Source of the DNA: an uncultured Desulfuromonas sp. | GTDB lineage: Bacteria; Desulfobacterota; Desulfuromonadia; Desulfuromonadales; Desulfuromonadaceae | Assembly (NCBI RefSeq): GCF_963678835.1 | Contig: NZ_OY787469.1 | Location: 992,001 to 1,056,000, forward strand | Direction of reading: 5' to 3' | Length of the DNA stretch: 64,000 nucleotides | In this document: one piece after another, positions 48,658 to 56,451 of the stretch | Position numbering within the stretch: position 1 is the stretch's first letter | How the letters are laid out: each line of letters begins with the position of its first letter | Notes under the pieces: model-generated | Told to the model about the DNA's origin: nothing | Seen by the model: the letters and a program-made list of their open reading frames with translations, nothing else | Database searches by the model: none | Made by a program: the position numbers and the translations under genes

Positions 48658-49974
48658 TCAAAGCTGGAATGTGGCTAATTCGTCGTCGTGAACTTGCCCG
48701 ATTTCAGGCATGTCCGTATTGATTTCTTCCTCCAGAGGAACCTGTTCAATCAGCTGCTCCCAGTGGAGATTTGGGTTTTGCTCAAGGATGGCCAATAGGT
48801 CGACAAAAGCTTTGATTGTGTTGCGCGGGGTCTGGAAATAAGCATTGCCGATTCGCTTTGCGCAATGGGCTAAAAAATCAGTCAGGGCACTATCCGGAAG
48901 TAGATACTTGCTTTCATCTCCAGAAGCATAAACACGCCGAAGGTTTTGTAGAAGGATAAGCAATTCTTCCGGGGCCAGGTTGGCGAGGTGTAACGTCGGC
49001 GAAGAATAATCAATAACACCCGCACTGCGGGCAAACGAATTTTCTGCCAGACGCGAATGCAAAGCTTCGTAGCTATAAAGACCTTTTCTGGGGTCTAAAA
49101 GAAAATCAGGCGTTCCCCCAAAAATAAAACCAATGTGCTCCGCACTGCCTTGTAAGCAGTCATTGAGGATTCGCAAAATCTGTTCATAATTGGAGATTCT
49201 GGCTTTTTGACTGGAAAGTTTATACAGGTTGACCATTTCGTCAAGGTTGACGAGGAGTCCGTTATAACCGGCTTGACGGACGAATAAGCTCAGAAGTTTA
49301 AGGTGGTCATAAACACTGGCGTCATCGACTATGGTGCGCACACCTAATGTACTGCGGGCATCGGTCTTTGTTGTGATTTCCCCTCGCAACCAACGTACAG
49401 CGTCAGCTTTGAGCTGGTCGTTATCCTTTTCATGGCCTTCCCAATACGCGCCGATAACTTTGGCGAAATCATAGCCGCCGACAAGTTCTGACAAATGAGC
49501 CAGTTGTTCCTCGATAATTTCCGATACAGATTTTTGTGCTACATCGGCTTGTTTTCTTGCTTCACTAATAAAACGCTCGACCACGCTGGTCAGCGCATTC
49601 CCGTCTGGTTTGGTTCGGGTGGAGAGGTTGTGAAGGAGTTCAGCATACAGGTTCCGTGCTTGCCCTCCAGTGGCATGAAGTCTTCTGTCGGGAGACAGGT
49701 CTGCATGGATGGTTACCAGGCCTTTCTCAAGTGCGACTGTACGGATCAGTTGCAGGAAAAAACTTTTTCCTGAGCCGAATTCACCTATGACGAATCGAAT
49801 CGCAGAGCCCCCATCAGAGATTCGCTCAATATCTTGAAGCAAAGCCTTGACTTCATTGGCTCTGCCGACTTGGATATGCTGTAATCCTGTACGGGGAGTT
49901 ACCCCGGCGCGCAAGGATTGGATAATGGCATCTCGTTCTCTGGGACGGAGCCGTTGTTTATTGATTTCAGCCAT
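48658..49974 (-). CDS. DUF2791/BrxD-type P-loop ATPase
   Basis: A 438-residue AAA-like ATPase. Walker A is FVIGEFGSGKSFFLQLIRTV and Walker B is GLLVNLDEMVNLYKL; the N-terminus RPRERDAIIQSLRAGVTPRT and QHIQVGRANEV are typical of the BREX ATP-binding BrxD family. A sensor-like segment is HIGFIFGGTPDFLLDPRKGL. It overlaps the TerB gene stop by 8 nt and is followed by the helicase. In BREX, BrxD partners with BrxHI, so an ATPase-helicase complex is expected here too. Confidence 0.85.
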   Translation of the reverse strand: MAEINKQRLRPRERDAIIQSLRAGVTPRTGLQHIQVGRANEVKALLQDIERISDGGSAIRFVIGEFGSGKSFFLQLIRTVALEKGLVTIHADLSPDRRLHATGGQARNLYAELLHNLSTRTKPDGNALTSVVERFISEARKQADVAQKSVSEIIEEQLAHLSELVGGYDFAKVIGAYWEGHEKDNDQLKADAVRWLRGEITTKTDARSTLGVRTIVDDASVYDHLKLLSLFVRQAGYNGLLVNLDEMVNLYKLSSQKARISNYEQILRILNDCLQGSAEHIGFIFGGTPDFLLDPRKGLYSYEALHSRLAENSFARSAGVIDYSSPTLHLANLAPEELLILLQNLRRVYASGDESKYLLPDSALTDFLAHCAKRIGNAYFQTPRNTIKAFVDLLAILEQNPNLHWEQLIEQVPLEEEINTDMPEIGQVHDDELATFQL

Positions 49975-52225
49975 TAACTATCTCCTTCGCAAGATCTACA
50001 TCGACAAACACCGGTTCGCCATCATCGATCAACGGTGCATTTGCATGGTCAAAGGCCCACTCGTTAAGCACCTCCATTGCGCCATTCACCATTAAACCGA
50101 GTTCCTTACACAAATCGTGTATAGCGCGTCGTTCCCATGTTTCTTGTTCTAACAAACGATGAAAGAACTTCTGATGGACGGTATCCAAGCTCTCCAAGGG
50201 ATTTTTAGCTGTAGGTATATCCACAGCAAGATTGTCATCGTCCTGGTCGTCTACTTGGTCGGCGAAGATTTCTTCCAGAACTCCTCTAACTTGGCGGGTT
50301 TCTTCTGTACGAATACGGATGAGCTCTTCATTCAAACTGAACCCTTTTGTTTGAACCGGTTCAATATCGGGAGAAGGAATCGCGTAACTAGGCTCTCTGT
50401 CCCGCAACCCGACGGTCACGGGTTCATTCGCAGCGGCCAGCGTATGAAGATCACTCGTCACCTGTTCTTTATTCAGACCCAACGTCGTGTAAATTTTTTC
50501 CAGCTGCTTGACCTCCCTTGGGTCAATTCGGCCATCGGCATAGGCAACCGAGATCAAGATGTGACTAATTGCCGTTTTTTCAACTGAACTGACGTCGGCC
50601 AGTCGCTGTTTGATGCCTGCGGTCCCTTGAGGGGTATTGAGGCACCAATGAAGAAACGCCAGCAGTGATTCTTTTTCAATCTGGGTTAATTCACGGCTTT
50701 CATTTATCAGCGTTTGCAGTGTTGCTTCCTCTGCCGGAGAAAGATCATTGTCAATTTGGCTGACGATGGCACCAAGCCGAAGAATAGTGATCAGCGTGCG
50801 AAACTCTCTGGAAGGGCGGAAGTCTATACCATGCCCCTTTGGGAAAATTACCACGTTGCCGTCAAGGGTCGGTTTTATGTTGTGGAATCGGATGTCAGGG
50901 GCAATACCGAAACCCATTCCTTCAATCATGGTTGCCAAGTTTTCCGACTCCTTCTTGCCGATCTGCAAAGGAACCCGTTCTTCTAAACCGGTGTAAAGGC
51001 TTTCAGTCGCTATCAGCCCTGCACCATGTGAGCTGATTTGGGTAAGAAGTGATTGCGCTTTTTGAGCCGTTGGTGCTCGAAGCATAAGCTCTTTCGGTAG
51101 CAAAGCCAAAGCGGCAAGAGAATTTGGATCATTATTTTTGCGTCCGATAAAGCGGCTGTACGGTTCCAGTTGGGTTGTGCATTCCTCAACTAGGATGCCT
51201 ATCTTTTTCAACGGTGCTTTGAGAATAAAAGGATTGGGTAACTTTGGAATCTTGAGTTGCAAAGCTCCTCGGATTGAGGAGCTTGCAGCGTGATACTCAA
51301 GTTTTAAAAGCGTTTTATTGGGGTTGATAATTAACCCGTCACCGAATTGCTGTGTATAGCGGTGCAAGAATAACGCTCTAAATTCTTTTGCACAGCGCCG
51401 TGCGGGTGTTCTTAAACCAAATTCAGGATGAAGAATGATCCATCGGAGGGCCACGTCCCCTGGAATGGCTTTGCCGTCAGCAACGTATTGGGCTAGAACG
51501 ACTTGAAATGGTTCAGAACAGTATCGGTCGTCAAAGTCAAGGTAGTCAGGGGCAGGTTGGTCACTTTCGTAAAGAACCCATTCCATTGCAAGAAAATTGC
51601 TCGCGTAACCGTGGAATGAACGGTTGTTACCATAAATTTTTCGCAGACGAATGACTTCTTGAACGATGTCGAGCCGCTCTTCCGCAGATATGTTTCCTTT
51701 AGAGCCGTCAACAAATAGACGCCGTTCCAACCCGTAAAAAAACAGAAAAACGTAACCTATATAAGCCTCGGGCTCGGATCGGCCATCTGCCAGCCATTTC
51801 AGATAAGCTCCACGACATTTGGGTGAGATCGTTTCATATCTTGGCCAGTAGCCCATTTCATCAGCATCCTCCCAAGGTTCAGCTGGAGCAGTTTTGAGCT
51901 TTGGATTAATGAGGCAGGCATCATTGTCATATCCGCTGCTGTCACGCAACATTTCACCGACATAAATTAGGCCGCCAGAGAGGTCGTATCCTTGTACGCT
52001 GACACATTCGTCAGAGCGATACCATTTTGCAGTTTTAGCAGTTTTTGGAATGGTCCGTTCCTTGGGCTTGGGCAGTTGTTTCGGCGCACTAGCACTGGTG
52101 CGTGGTTCAATGCTTTCGAAGCGGAATGTGGCTTCCGTTCTAAGTGGAGGCTTTTTGTTGGACGGGGACTTTTTTATTGCTCGATAAATTATATAGAGGA
52201 TGAATAGTGCAATAATTATTTTCAT
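49967..52225 (-). CDS. TerB-N / TerB / TerB-C domain protein
   Basis: A 752-residue protein with an N-terminal membrane helix (MKIIIALFILYIIYRAIKK). The TerB-N domain is clear: YWPRYETISPKCRGAYLKWL, then ADGRSEPEAYIGYVFLFFYG and LERR. A TerB-like helical domain (HILISVAYADGRIDPREVKQ, then LEKIYTTLGL) is followed by a TerB-C-like end (FFHRLLEQETWERRAIHDLC). TerB-N/TerB-C proteins have been proposed to link membrane sensing to nucleic-acid-directed stress responses. The start at 52225 follows AGGAAAACGAC. It is the first gene of the cassette with the BrxD-type ATPase and helicase, and probably its membrane or sensor component. Confidence 0.82.
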   Translation of the reverse strand: MKIIIALFILYIIYRAIKKSPSNKKPPLRTEATFRFESIEPRTSASAPKQLPKPKERTIPKTAKTAKWYRSDECVSVQGYDLSGGLIYVGEMLRDSSGYDNDACLINPKLKTAPAEPWEDADEMGYWPRYETISPKCRGAYLKWLADGRSEPEAYIGYVFLFFYGLERRLFVDGSKGNISAEERLDIVQEVIRLRKIYGNNRSFHGYASNFLAMEWVLYESDQPAPDYLDFDDRYCSEPFQVVLAQYVADGKAIPGDVALRWIILHPEFGLRTPARRCAKEFRALFLHRYTQQFGDGLIINPNKTLLKLEYHAASSSIRGALQLKIPKLPNPFILKAPLKKIGILVEECTTQLEPYSRFIGRKNNDPNSLAALALLPKELMLRAPTAQKAQSLLTQISSHGAGLIATESLYTGLEERVPLQIGKKESENLATMIEGMGFGIAPDIRFHNIKPTLDGNVVIFPKGHGIDFRPSREFRTLITILRLGAIVSQIDNDLSPAEEATLQTLINESRELTQIEKESLLAFLHWCLNTPQGTAGIKQRLADVSSVEKTAISHILISVAYADGRIDPREVKQLEKIYTTLGLNKEQVTSDLHTLAAANEPVTVGLRDREPSYAIPSPDIEPVQTKGFSLNEELIRIRTEETRQVRGVLEEIFADQVDDQDDDNLAVDIPTAKNPLESLDTVHQKFFHRLLEQETWERRAIHDLCKELGLMVNGAMEVLNEWAFDHANAPLIDDGEPVFVDVDLAKEIVNG

Positions 52226-52610
52226 GTCGTTTTCCTGTTGATCCACTGGCCGAAATGTGCTTCGGCCAATTTTAATGATCTCCTCGTTGCTCGCGGATAG
52301 CTTGCTTGTCTATCGTGAGATCTGTGTGGACAAAGTTCGCCAAGTTTTGCTTTGAGTTTGCATGAACCGGGACTCTTGCTGGAAAGTACAAAATCGGCTT
52401 GCTCTTTTCAATGTTTCTAATCTTTGATGTGGTAGCCTGGATTGCTATCAAAAATACCTGGTACAAACAACCAGCGGTTCATCGGACAATTTTAGGGTCG
52501 AGGACAGCCTCCGTATAGAAGCGACCTGTTCAAAGGCGTTTTACGGACGAGAGCAAAACTCTCAACGTCGGAGGCGAAAATTTAACAACTTCATCTTCCC
52601 CCTGATGGGC
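52226..52610. other. Intergenic region upstream of the TerB cassette, with a foldable element
   Basis: No gene was found. At 52507-52575 GCCTCCG can pair with CGGAGGC and encloses a GAGAG-CAAAA-CTCTC hairpin with further GACG/CGTC pairing, a 69-base foldable unit. It sits beyond the hipA 3' end and could be a terminator-like structure or a small RNA. The cassette promoter must also lie in this interval, but no convincing box was chosen. Confidence 0.4.
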
Positions 52611-53933
52611 TTACATCATAGCGGATCTATCGATCCGATCCCGTGCGTTTTTCATCCCCTCAAAAATGGAAGCCGCAATCTCCTCGGGAAATCCTTGTGG
52701 CAATAGGCTGCCAACTCGTTCAATCACGCCATCCAGCTTCTCAAGGCTCTCATCAATAATGCGGTTCATCTCTTCCGCAGGAAATTTACACCGTTTGGCC
52801 GTGGCCAGCCAGTGGCGGCGAAACATCTGTTCCCAGTGATAATGGCGGTTTTTCCCCTGGAGCGACATGGCCATGGTCAGCCGTTTTTGATTGAGCTGTT
52901 TTTGGGCGATCAGGGGATAGGCGGAGATCACATCGTAGACCGGGGTTAAGTGAAAAGATCCTCCAGGTCTCAAGGTAATGCTGAAGTTTTTACCGTGGCC
53001 GTCAATAGCGCCGAGCAACCAGAAGAGAAACACCTGGGTCATAAAGGTGCGGCGGTCTTCCAGGCTGCGCGCTGAGCCCAGCAGCAAGGTCATGATCGCT
53101 TCAATGCCGGGGCCGCCATCGGATTCGTATTTCAGGGCCGGCGGTACGTTGAGAGCCTGACACATATCTTCCTGCGGCAAGCGGATCAGCCAGGAGTGGT
53201 CCGTGGACCAGCGGCGGTCAAAGCGTTCGACAGTCAGGGCTTTCGTGCCTGCAAAATCCATGATTTCACTGGGGGCGGTAGGTAGGCCGTATGCCGCAAG
53301 GACGGCCAGGCACAGCCATTCATTTTCAACGCTGCCGCTTAAGTCCATGCCGCTGTGGTCAATGCGGCCAATGGGTAGTTTAACCAGGTGGCTGGTGGGG
53401 GTTGCTCCCAATGGACGGTGCCATTGGCCATGGTGGTTCAGCAGTGCGGTTTTTTCCTGAGCTCCGGCGATGGAGATGCGAAAATCTTTGTCTTGCTGCA
53501 TGCCCAACGGCATGGTGGCGTAGTTTTTCAGGATTTGGGCAATGTCGGCGCCCGTGAGAGGTTCCGCTTCGATGTGGTGCACATCCGGGGATTGGTCTTC
53601 CGGGAGGAGCTGGATAGCACCGATACAATCGCGGCCGATATGCCACAACAGATCAAAGCCGCGATTGGATCGGGCACTAAAACGCTTCTGAATGCGGTCG
53701 CGGATTGGCTGACTGTCGGGAAGCAAGTTGTCGAAGTAATTTTCGACGACTTGGCCGGAATAAACTTGATCGGTCAGTGGCATGGACAGGGAGAGTCCTC
53801 GTCCCGCGCCACTGTCCAGCCAGGTGTCGGCATAGCGGCATTCCAGTCTGCCTCCGGCAGTGCGGGTGAGTTGACCCACCTTTTCGCCGTTCATAAAAAT
53901 GAACAGCTCTGATCCGTGTCGTTTGCGACCCAT
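52611..53933 (-). CDS. hipA: HipA-type toxin kinase
   Basis: A 440-residue serine/threonine kinase toxin; the E. coli relative phosphorylates glutamyl-tRNA synthetase and causes persistence. The ATP loop SIAGAQEKTALL, LTVERFDR, catalytic LLGAIDGHGKNFSI (Asp and Asn) and the metal Asp in LTPVYDVISA are all intact, so the toxin should be active. The N-terminal coupling domain (ELFIFMNGEKVGQLTRTAGG) is present. It starts immediately after the hipB stop codon (TAA then ATG), so expression is coupled to the antitoxin. It borders the TerB cassette. Confidence 0.95.
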   Translation of the reverse strand: MGRKRHGSELFIFMNGEKVGQLTRTAGGRLECRYADTWLDSGAGRGLSLSMPLTDQVYSGQVVENYFDNLLPDSQPIRDRIQKRFSARSNRGFDLLWHIGRDCIGAIQLLPEDQSPDVHHIEAEPLTGADIAQILKNYATMPLGMQQDKDFRISIAGAQEKTALLNHHGQWHRPLGATPTSHLVKLPIGRIDHSGMDLSGSVENEWLCLAVLAAYGLPTAPSEIMDFAGTKALTVERFDRRWSTDHSWLIRLPQEDMCQALNVPPALKYESDGGPGIEAIMTLLLGSARSLEDRRTFMTQVFLFWLLGAIDGHGKNFSITLRPGGSFHLTPVYDVISAYPLIAQKQLNQKRLTMAMSLQGKNRHYHWEQMFRRHWLATAKRCKFPAEEMNRIIDESLEKLDGVIERVGSLLPQGFPEEIAASIFEGMKNARDRIDRSAMM

Positions 53934-54182
53934 TTACCAGCGATCTCCCTCGGTTTCTGAGGAGGTTTCGCGTGGTTTGATGATCAGTTCCATATCCAAG
54001 GCAGCCAAGAGTCGAAACAGCGTGTCGAGACGGGCATTGGATTCGCCGCGTTCAATTTTGGATAAAGTGGGCTGATCGATACCGACGGATTTTCCGGCTT
54101 TTGTTTGGCTGAGGCCTTTGCGTTTGCGTGCCGCACGCAAAATGAGACCAAGGCTTTGCGGGGATGTTGTTTTGGTTCTCAT
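53934..54182 (-). CDS. hipB: HipB-type antitoxin (Xre family)
   Basis: An 82-residue helix-turn-helix protein: SLGLILRAARKRKGLSQTKA, then VGIDQPTLSKIERGESNARL, and a C-terminal LAALDMELIIKPRETSSETE. It should neutralise HipA and repress the operon. The start at 54182 follows AAAGGAGGTGGCC; the longer frame to 54245 runs through the operators. Three matching operators lie upstream at 54210-54281. The C-terminal Trp (GDRW) is like that of E. coli HipB, where it docks in HipA. Confidence 0.94.
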   Translation of the reverse strand: MRTKTTSPQSLGLILRAARKRKGLSQTKAGKSVGIDQPTLSKIERGESNARLDTLFRLLAALDMELIIKPRETSSETEGDRW

Positions 54183-54209
54183 GGCCACCTCCTTTGGTTT
54201 TGGATGTTT

Positions 54210-54281
54210 TATAGTTATTAAGCTATAAAACAAAAATATAGTCAATACGCTATAAAATGAAAATATAGCTTATTGGCTATA
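54210..54281 (-). promoter_or_regulatory. Three hipBA operators, TATAG-N8-CTATA, at 27-bp spacing
   Basis: Sites at 54210-54227, 54237-54254 and 54264-54281 each read TATAG, eight variable bases, CTATA. Start-to-start distance is exactly 27 bp both times. The E. coli HipB operator is TATCC-N8-GGATA, so the architecture is the same with different outer bases. They lie directly upstream of hipB and should mediate autorepression. Confidence 0.88.
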
Positions 54282-54360
54282 TGCGGAGTTTTTTGAGCCT
54301 TTAACTTTAAGAATTCAAAATAGGCTTGGCAGCTAGATGAAACATTGCTGCCTCTTGGAT

Positions 54361-55617
54361 TTACTCGTCCGTGTCGAAAAGGGGCGTTGCGCGGAGGTCA
54401 TCGGTGGCTTTGACCGTCTGGTTTCTGCCGGCACGCTTGGCGGCATACAGGGCTTCGTCAACACACTGCAATAATTGGGACAGCGATTGTTTTTTTTGTG
54501 GTTCCGCGACGCCGAAACTCGCCGTAAGGGGGTAGTCGTGAGTGCGGGCATAGCTGGCAATTTCCGTTCTGAGCTTTTCTGCAAAATGAAAGGCTCCGTA
54601 GCTATCAGCGTCCCGGCAGATGATCATAAATTCTTCGCCGCCCCAACGCCCGACAACATCTGCTGATCGCGAAGATTCTTTGAGCAGGGCGGCAATGCTC
54701 TGCAGTACGCTGTCGCCGACCTGATGGCCATAGCGGTCATTGATGGCTTTGAAATAATCCAGATCGGTCATGATCAGCGCAAATGTTCGGTTGTGGCTTT
54801 GGTAAAGGCTGAATGCGGTTTCGAGTTCGTCGTCCAGTTTGAATCGGTTGTAAAGCTGGGTGAGTGGATCTGTGATGGAGCGCTTGGATTGGTCGAGATA
54901 GAGCTGGTGGACCCGTTGGTATTCGCGATTTTTCTGCTTCAGTGCCTGGATGTAGGCATAAATAATTGGCAGGACCGCCAAGGTGAAAATGACAAAACTC
55001 AATATCGTTTTTAGCGTGTTGCTGCGCAACTGTGCTGTGACGTAGGAGATGTCGAGGTCAGCACCGACGACATAGGTGTGTCCGGAGGGCGTGCGTATCG
55101 GGATAAAAATGGAGCGGTAGGTGCCCCAGCGGTCAGAGAAGACCGGCACGTACAACGCGTGATATGGCTCGTCGCGGCGACTGAAATTAATATGTGATTC
55201 TTCAAAGCTCTGTTTGAGGGTGACGCTGACATCGGGATAGGCCGTGTAGTAGCGCACTTTGTCGTCGTGTTCCAGCTCCTCTTTGAGGGCGCTTGAGCTG
55301 GTCAGGCGGTAGGCGCCATTGTGGTCACGTACAACAGTGTAAAGAAACTTTATGCCAAGGCGGTCATTGAGTTTTGAGAGGTTGACGATGTTGCGGTCAT
55401 CCTCAGCAGCACTGATGCTGTGTTCAGCAACGGCGCGATCATGGAAATCGTCTTCGAGAACGAAAGGAACGGCCACCGCTGCGGCGTAGAGCTTTTCATC
55501 GATCCGCGCCAATAGACGAGTTCGTTCGTGGATATATCCCCAAATACAGTAGACAGCCAAGACGCAGACAGCGAAACCAATGGCTGTGAACAATTTAATT
55601 CTTTCTCGTGTCTTCAT
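54361..55617 (-). CDS. Membrane-bound diguanylate cyclase (GGDEF)
   Basis: A 418-residue sensor cyclase. Two membrane helices (LFTAIGFAVCVLAVYCIWGY and ILSFVIFTLAVLPIIYAYIQ) enclose a periplasmic sensor of about 170 residues (Cache-like: YHALYVPVFSDRWGTYRSIF, then HTYVVGADLDISYV). The GGDEF domain has DPLTQLYNRFKLDDEL, MTDLDYFKAINDRYGHQVGD, the active site GRWGGEEF and an intact inhibitory RSAD site five residues upstream. It should make c-di-GMP in response to an external signal. It stands alone between hipBA and a REP-bearing region. Confidence 0.93.
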   Translation of the reverse strand: MKTRERIKLFTAIGFAVCVLAVYCIWGYIHERTRLLARIDEKLYAAAVAVPFVLEDDFHDRAVAEHSISAAEDDRNIVNLSKLNDRLGIKFLYTVVRDHNGAYRLTSSSALKEELEHDDKVRYYTAYPDVSVTLKQSFEESHINFSRRDEPYHALYVPVFSDRWGTYRSIFIPIRTPSGHTYVVGADLDISYVTAQLRSNTLKTILSFVIFTLAVLPIIYAYIQALKQKNREYQRVHQLYLDQSKRSITDPLTQLYNRFKLDDELETAFSLYQSHNRTFALIMTDLDYFKAINDRYGHQVGDSVLQSIAALLKESSRSADVVGRWGGEEFMIICRDADSYGAFHFAEKLRTEIASYARTHDYPLTASFGVAEPQKKQSLSQLLQCVDEALYAAKRAGRNQTVKATDDLRATPLFDTDE

Positions 55618-55753
55618 AGAGGACAGGCGCTTTCAGGATAAGATTGATTACCGAACAAGAGTTCGGGCTGTCTGCAAAAAAGTCTGTAGTAATAATTATT
55701 ATGTTTATTGTCTGTTTTGACAACGTAAATTCTTTTTTGATTTGTTGATGACG

Positions 55754-55796
55754 CGAAAACGCCCATGAACTTATGATTCATGGGCGTTTTCGTTTT
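55754..55796 (+). terminator. Strong hairpin terminator
   Basis: CGAAAACGCCCATGAA pairs perfectly (16 bp) with TTCATGGGCGTTTTCG around a 7-base loop, followed by TTTT on the plus strand. On the minus strand it follows the porin-like remnant stop, for which it was probably the terminator. Confidence 0.8.
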
Positions 55797-55809
55797 GAAA
55801 AAGAGGATT

Positions 55810-55895
55810 TTACCAGTTGATCACCATGCCTGTCCGTACTGCCGTGCTGTTGGTGTTGAACGCGCTGCTAATGCTGGCATTGAGTAAAACCGTGT
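55810..55895 (-). pseudogene. 3' end of an outer-membrane beta-barrel protein gene
   Basis: On the minus strand the frame before a TAA reads TVLLNASISSAFNTNSTAVR then TGMVINW. Alternating residues and a final aromatic Trp are typical of the last strand of an outer-membrane barrel. Upstream, the frame runs into the REP-like element at 55898-56013, so only about 27 codons are left. It appears to be a gene cut off by repeat insertion or deletion. Confidence 0.5.
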
Positions 55896-55897
55896 CG

Positions 55898-56013
55898 AGC
55901 ACACTCAATTTTGTCATCGGAGTGACCACTTGTGGGGCGAATTTATTCGCGAAGTGTTCTGTCATTGATCCTTTTCATGAGGGGACTTCGCGGCTGAAGC
56001 CGCTCCTGCAATG
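55898..56013 (-). repeat. REP-like element, copy 2 (inverted)
   Basis: The minus strand reads CAGGAGCGGCTTCAGCCGCG, TCATGAAAAGGATCAATGAC and ATGACAAAATTGAGTGTGCT, the same order as the copy at 15375-15492. The outer part GCGGCTTCAGCCGC is palindromic. It directly abuts the barrel-protein remnant. Confidence 0.75.
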
Positions 56014-56101
56014 TACGATTTCAAATATGCTGATGTGCTCGTGTCCGGTGCGGTTCGTTTTTGTATGAATTCTGAGTCATTTTTTTCTGCTTAGCGGATG
56101 C

Positions 56102-56285
56102 ATGAGGAATTTTTTTCGGGACTGTTGCCCGTGCGGTGGGCGCTGTGCTCGAAGGGGCTGGATCTCTGCCAATGGTTTTAATGGTTGCCGTTTGCGGAAT
56201 CCTGGCAATTCTTGTCACGAATTTTGGTTTCCTCGACGATTTGTTCATCGATCTCATGGCCGTCGGATTGGCCCTGCAGAGTTGA
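56102..56285 (+). pseudogene. Small hydrophobic protein, frame broken in a run of seven T
   Basis: ATG at 56102 opens MRNFFRDCC, but removing one T from the TTTTTTT run at about 56110 gives MRNFFGTVARAVGAVLEGAG followed by SLPMVLMVAVCGILAILVTN and FGFLDDLFIDLMAVGLALQS to a TGA, a 60-residue protein with one clear helix. Without the change, the frame is soon meaningless. No family is recognised and the ribosome site is weak. It may be a phase-variable, decayed or mis-sequenced small gene. The rest of 55618-56451 holds the terminator, the barrel remnant and the REP element. Confidence 0.4.
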
Positions 56286-56451
56286 ATGAATCGTGCATCG
56301 CTAAAACTGAAAATTCGTCCTCAGTTGAGGAGGGGGGGGCGGTGTGTTCGGCTGATTGAACCAATGCAGGTGGCACCAGTCAGATGCCACCTGCAAATGT
56401 TTATGAAGTCAGGGCCACTTTTGTCAATTTTTATGGCTCGATGAGAACAGA

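Noticed and set aside
52507..52575. A tRNA or an integron attC site
   Set aside because: The 7-bp outer stem fits a tRNA acceptor, but no T-arm lies next to it and no anticodon arm can be formed; attC core sites are absent.
46481..54282. A complete BREX or prophage region
   Set aside because: No PglX, PglZ, BrxA/B/C, integrase, capsid or lysis genes are present.
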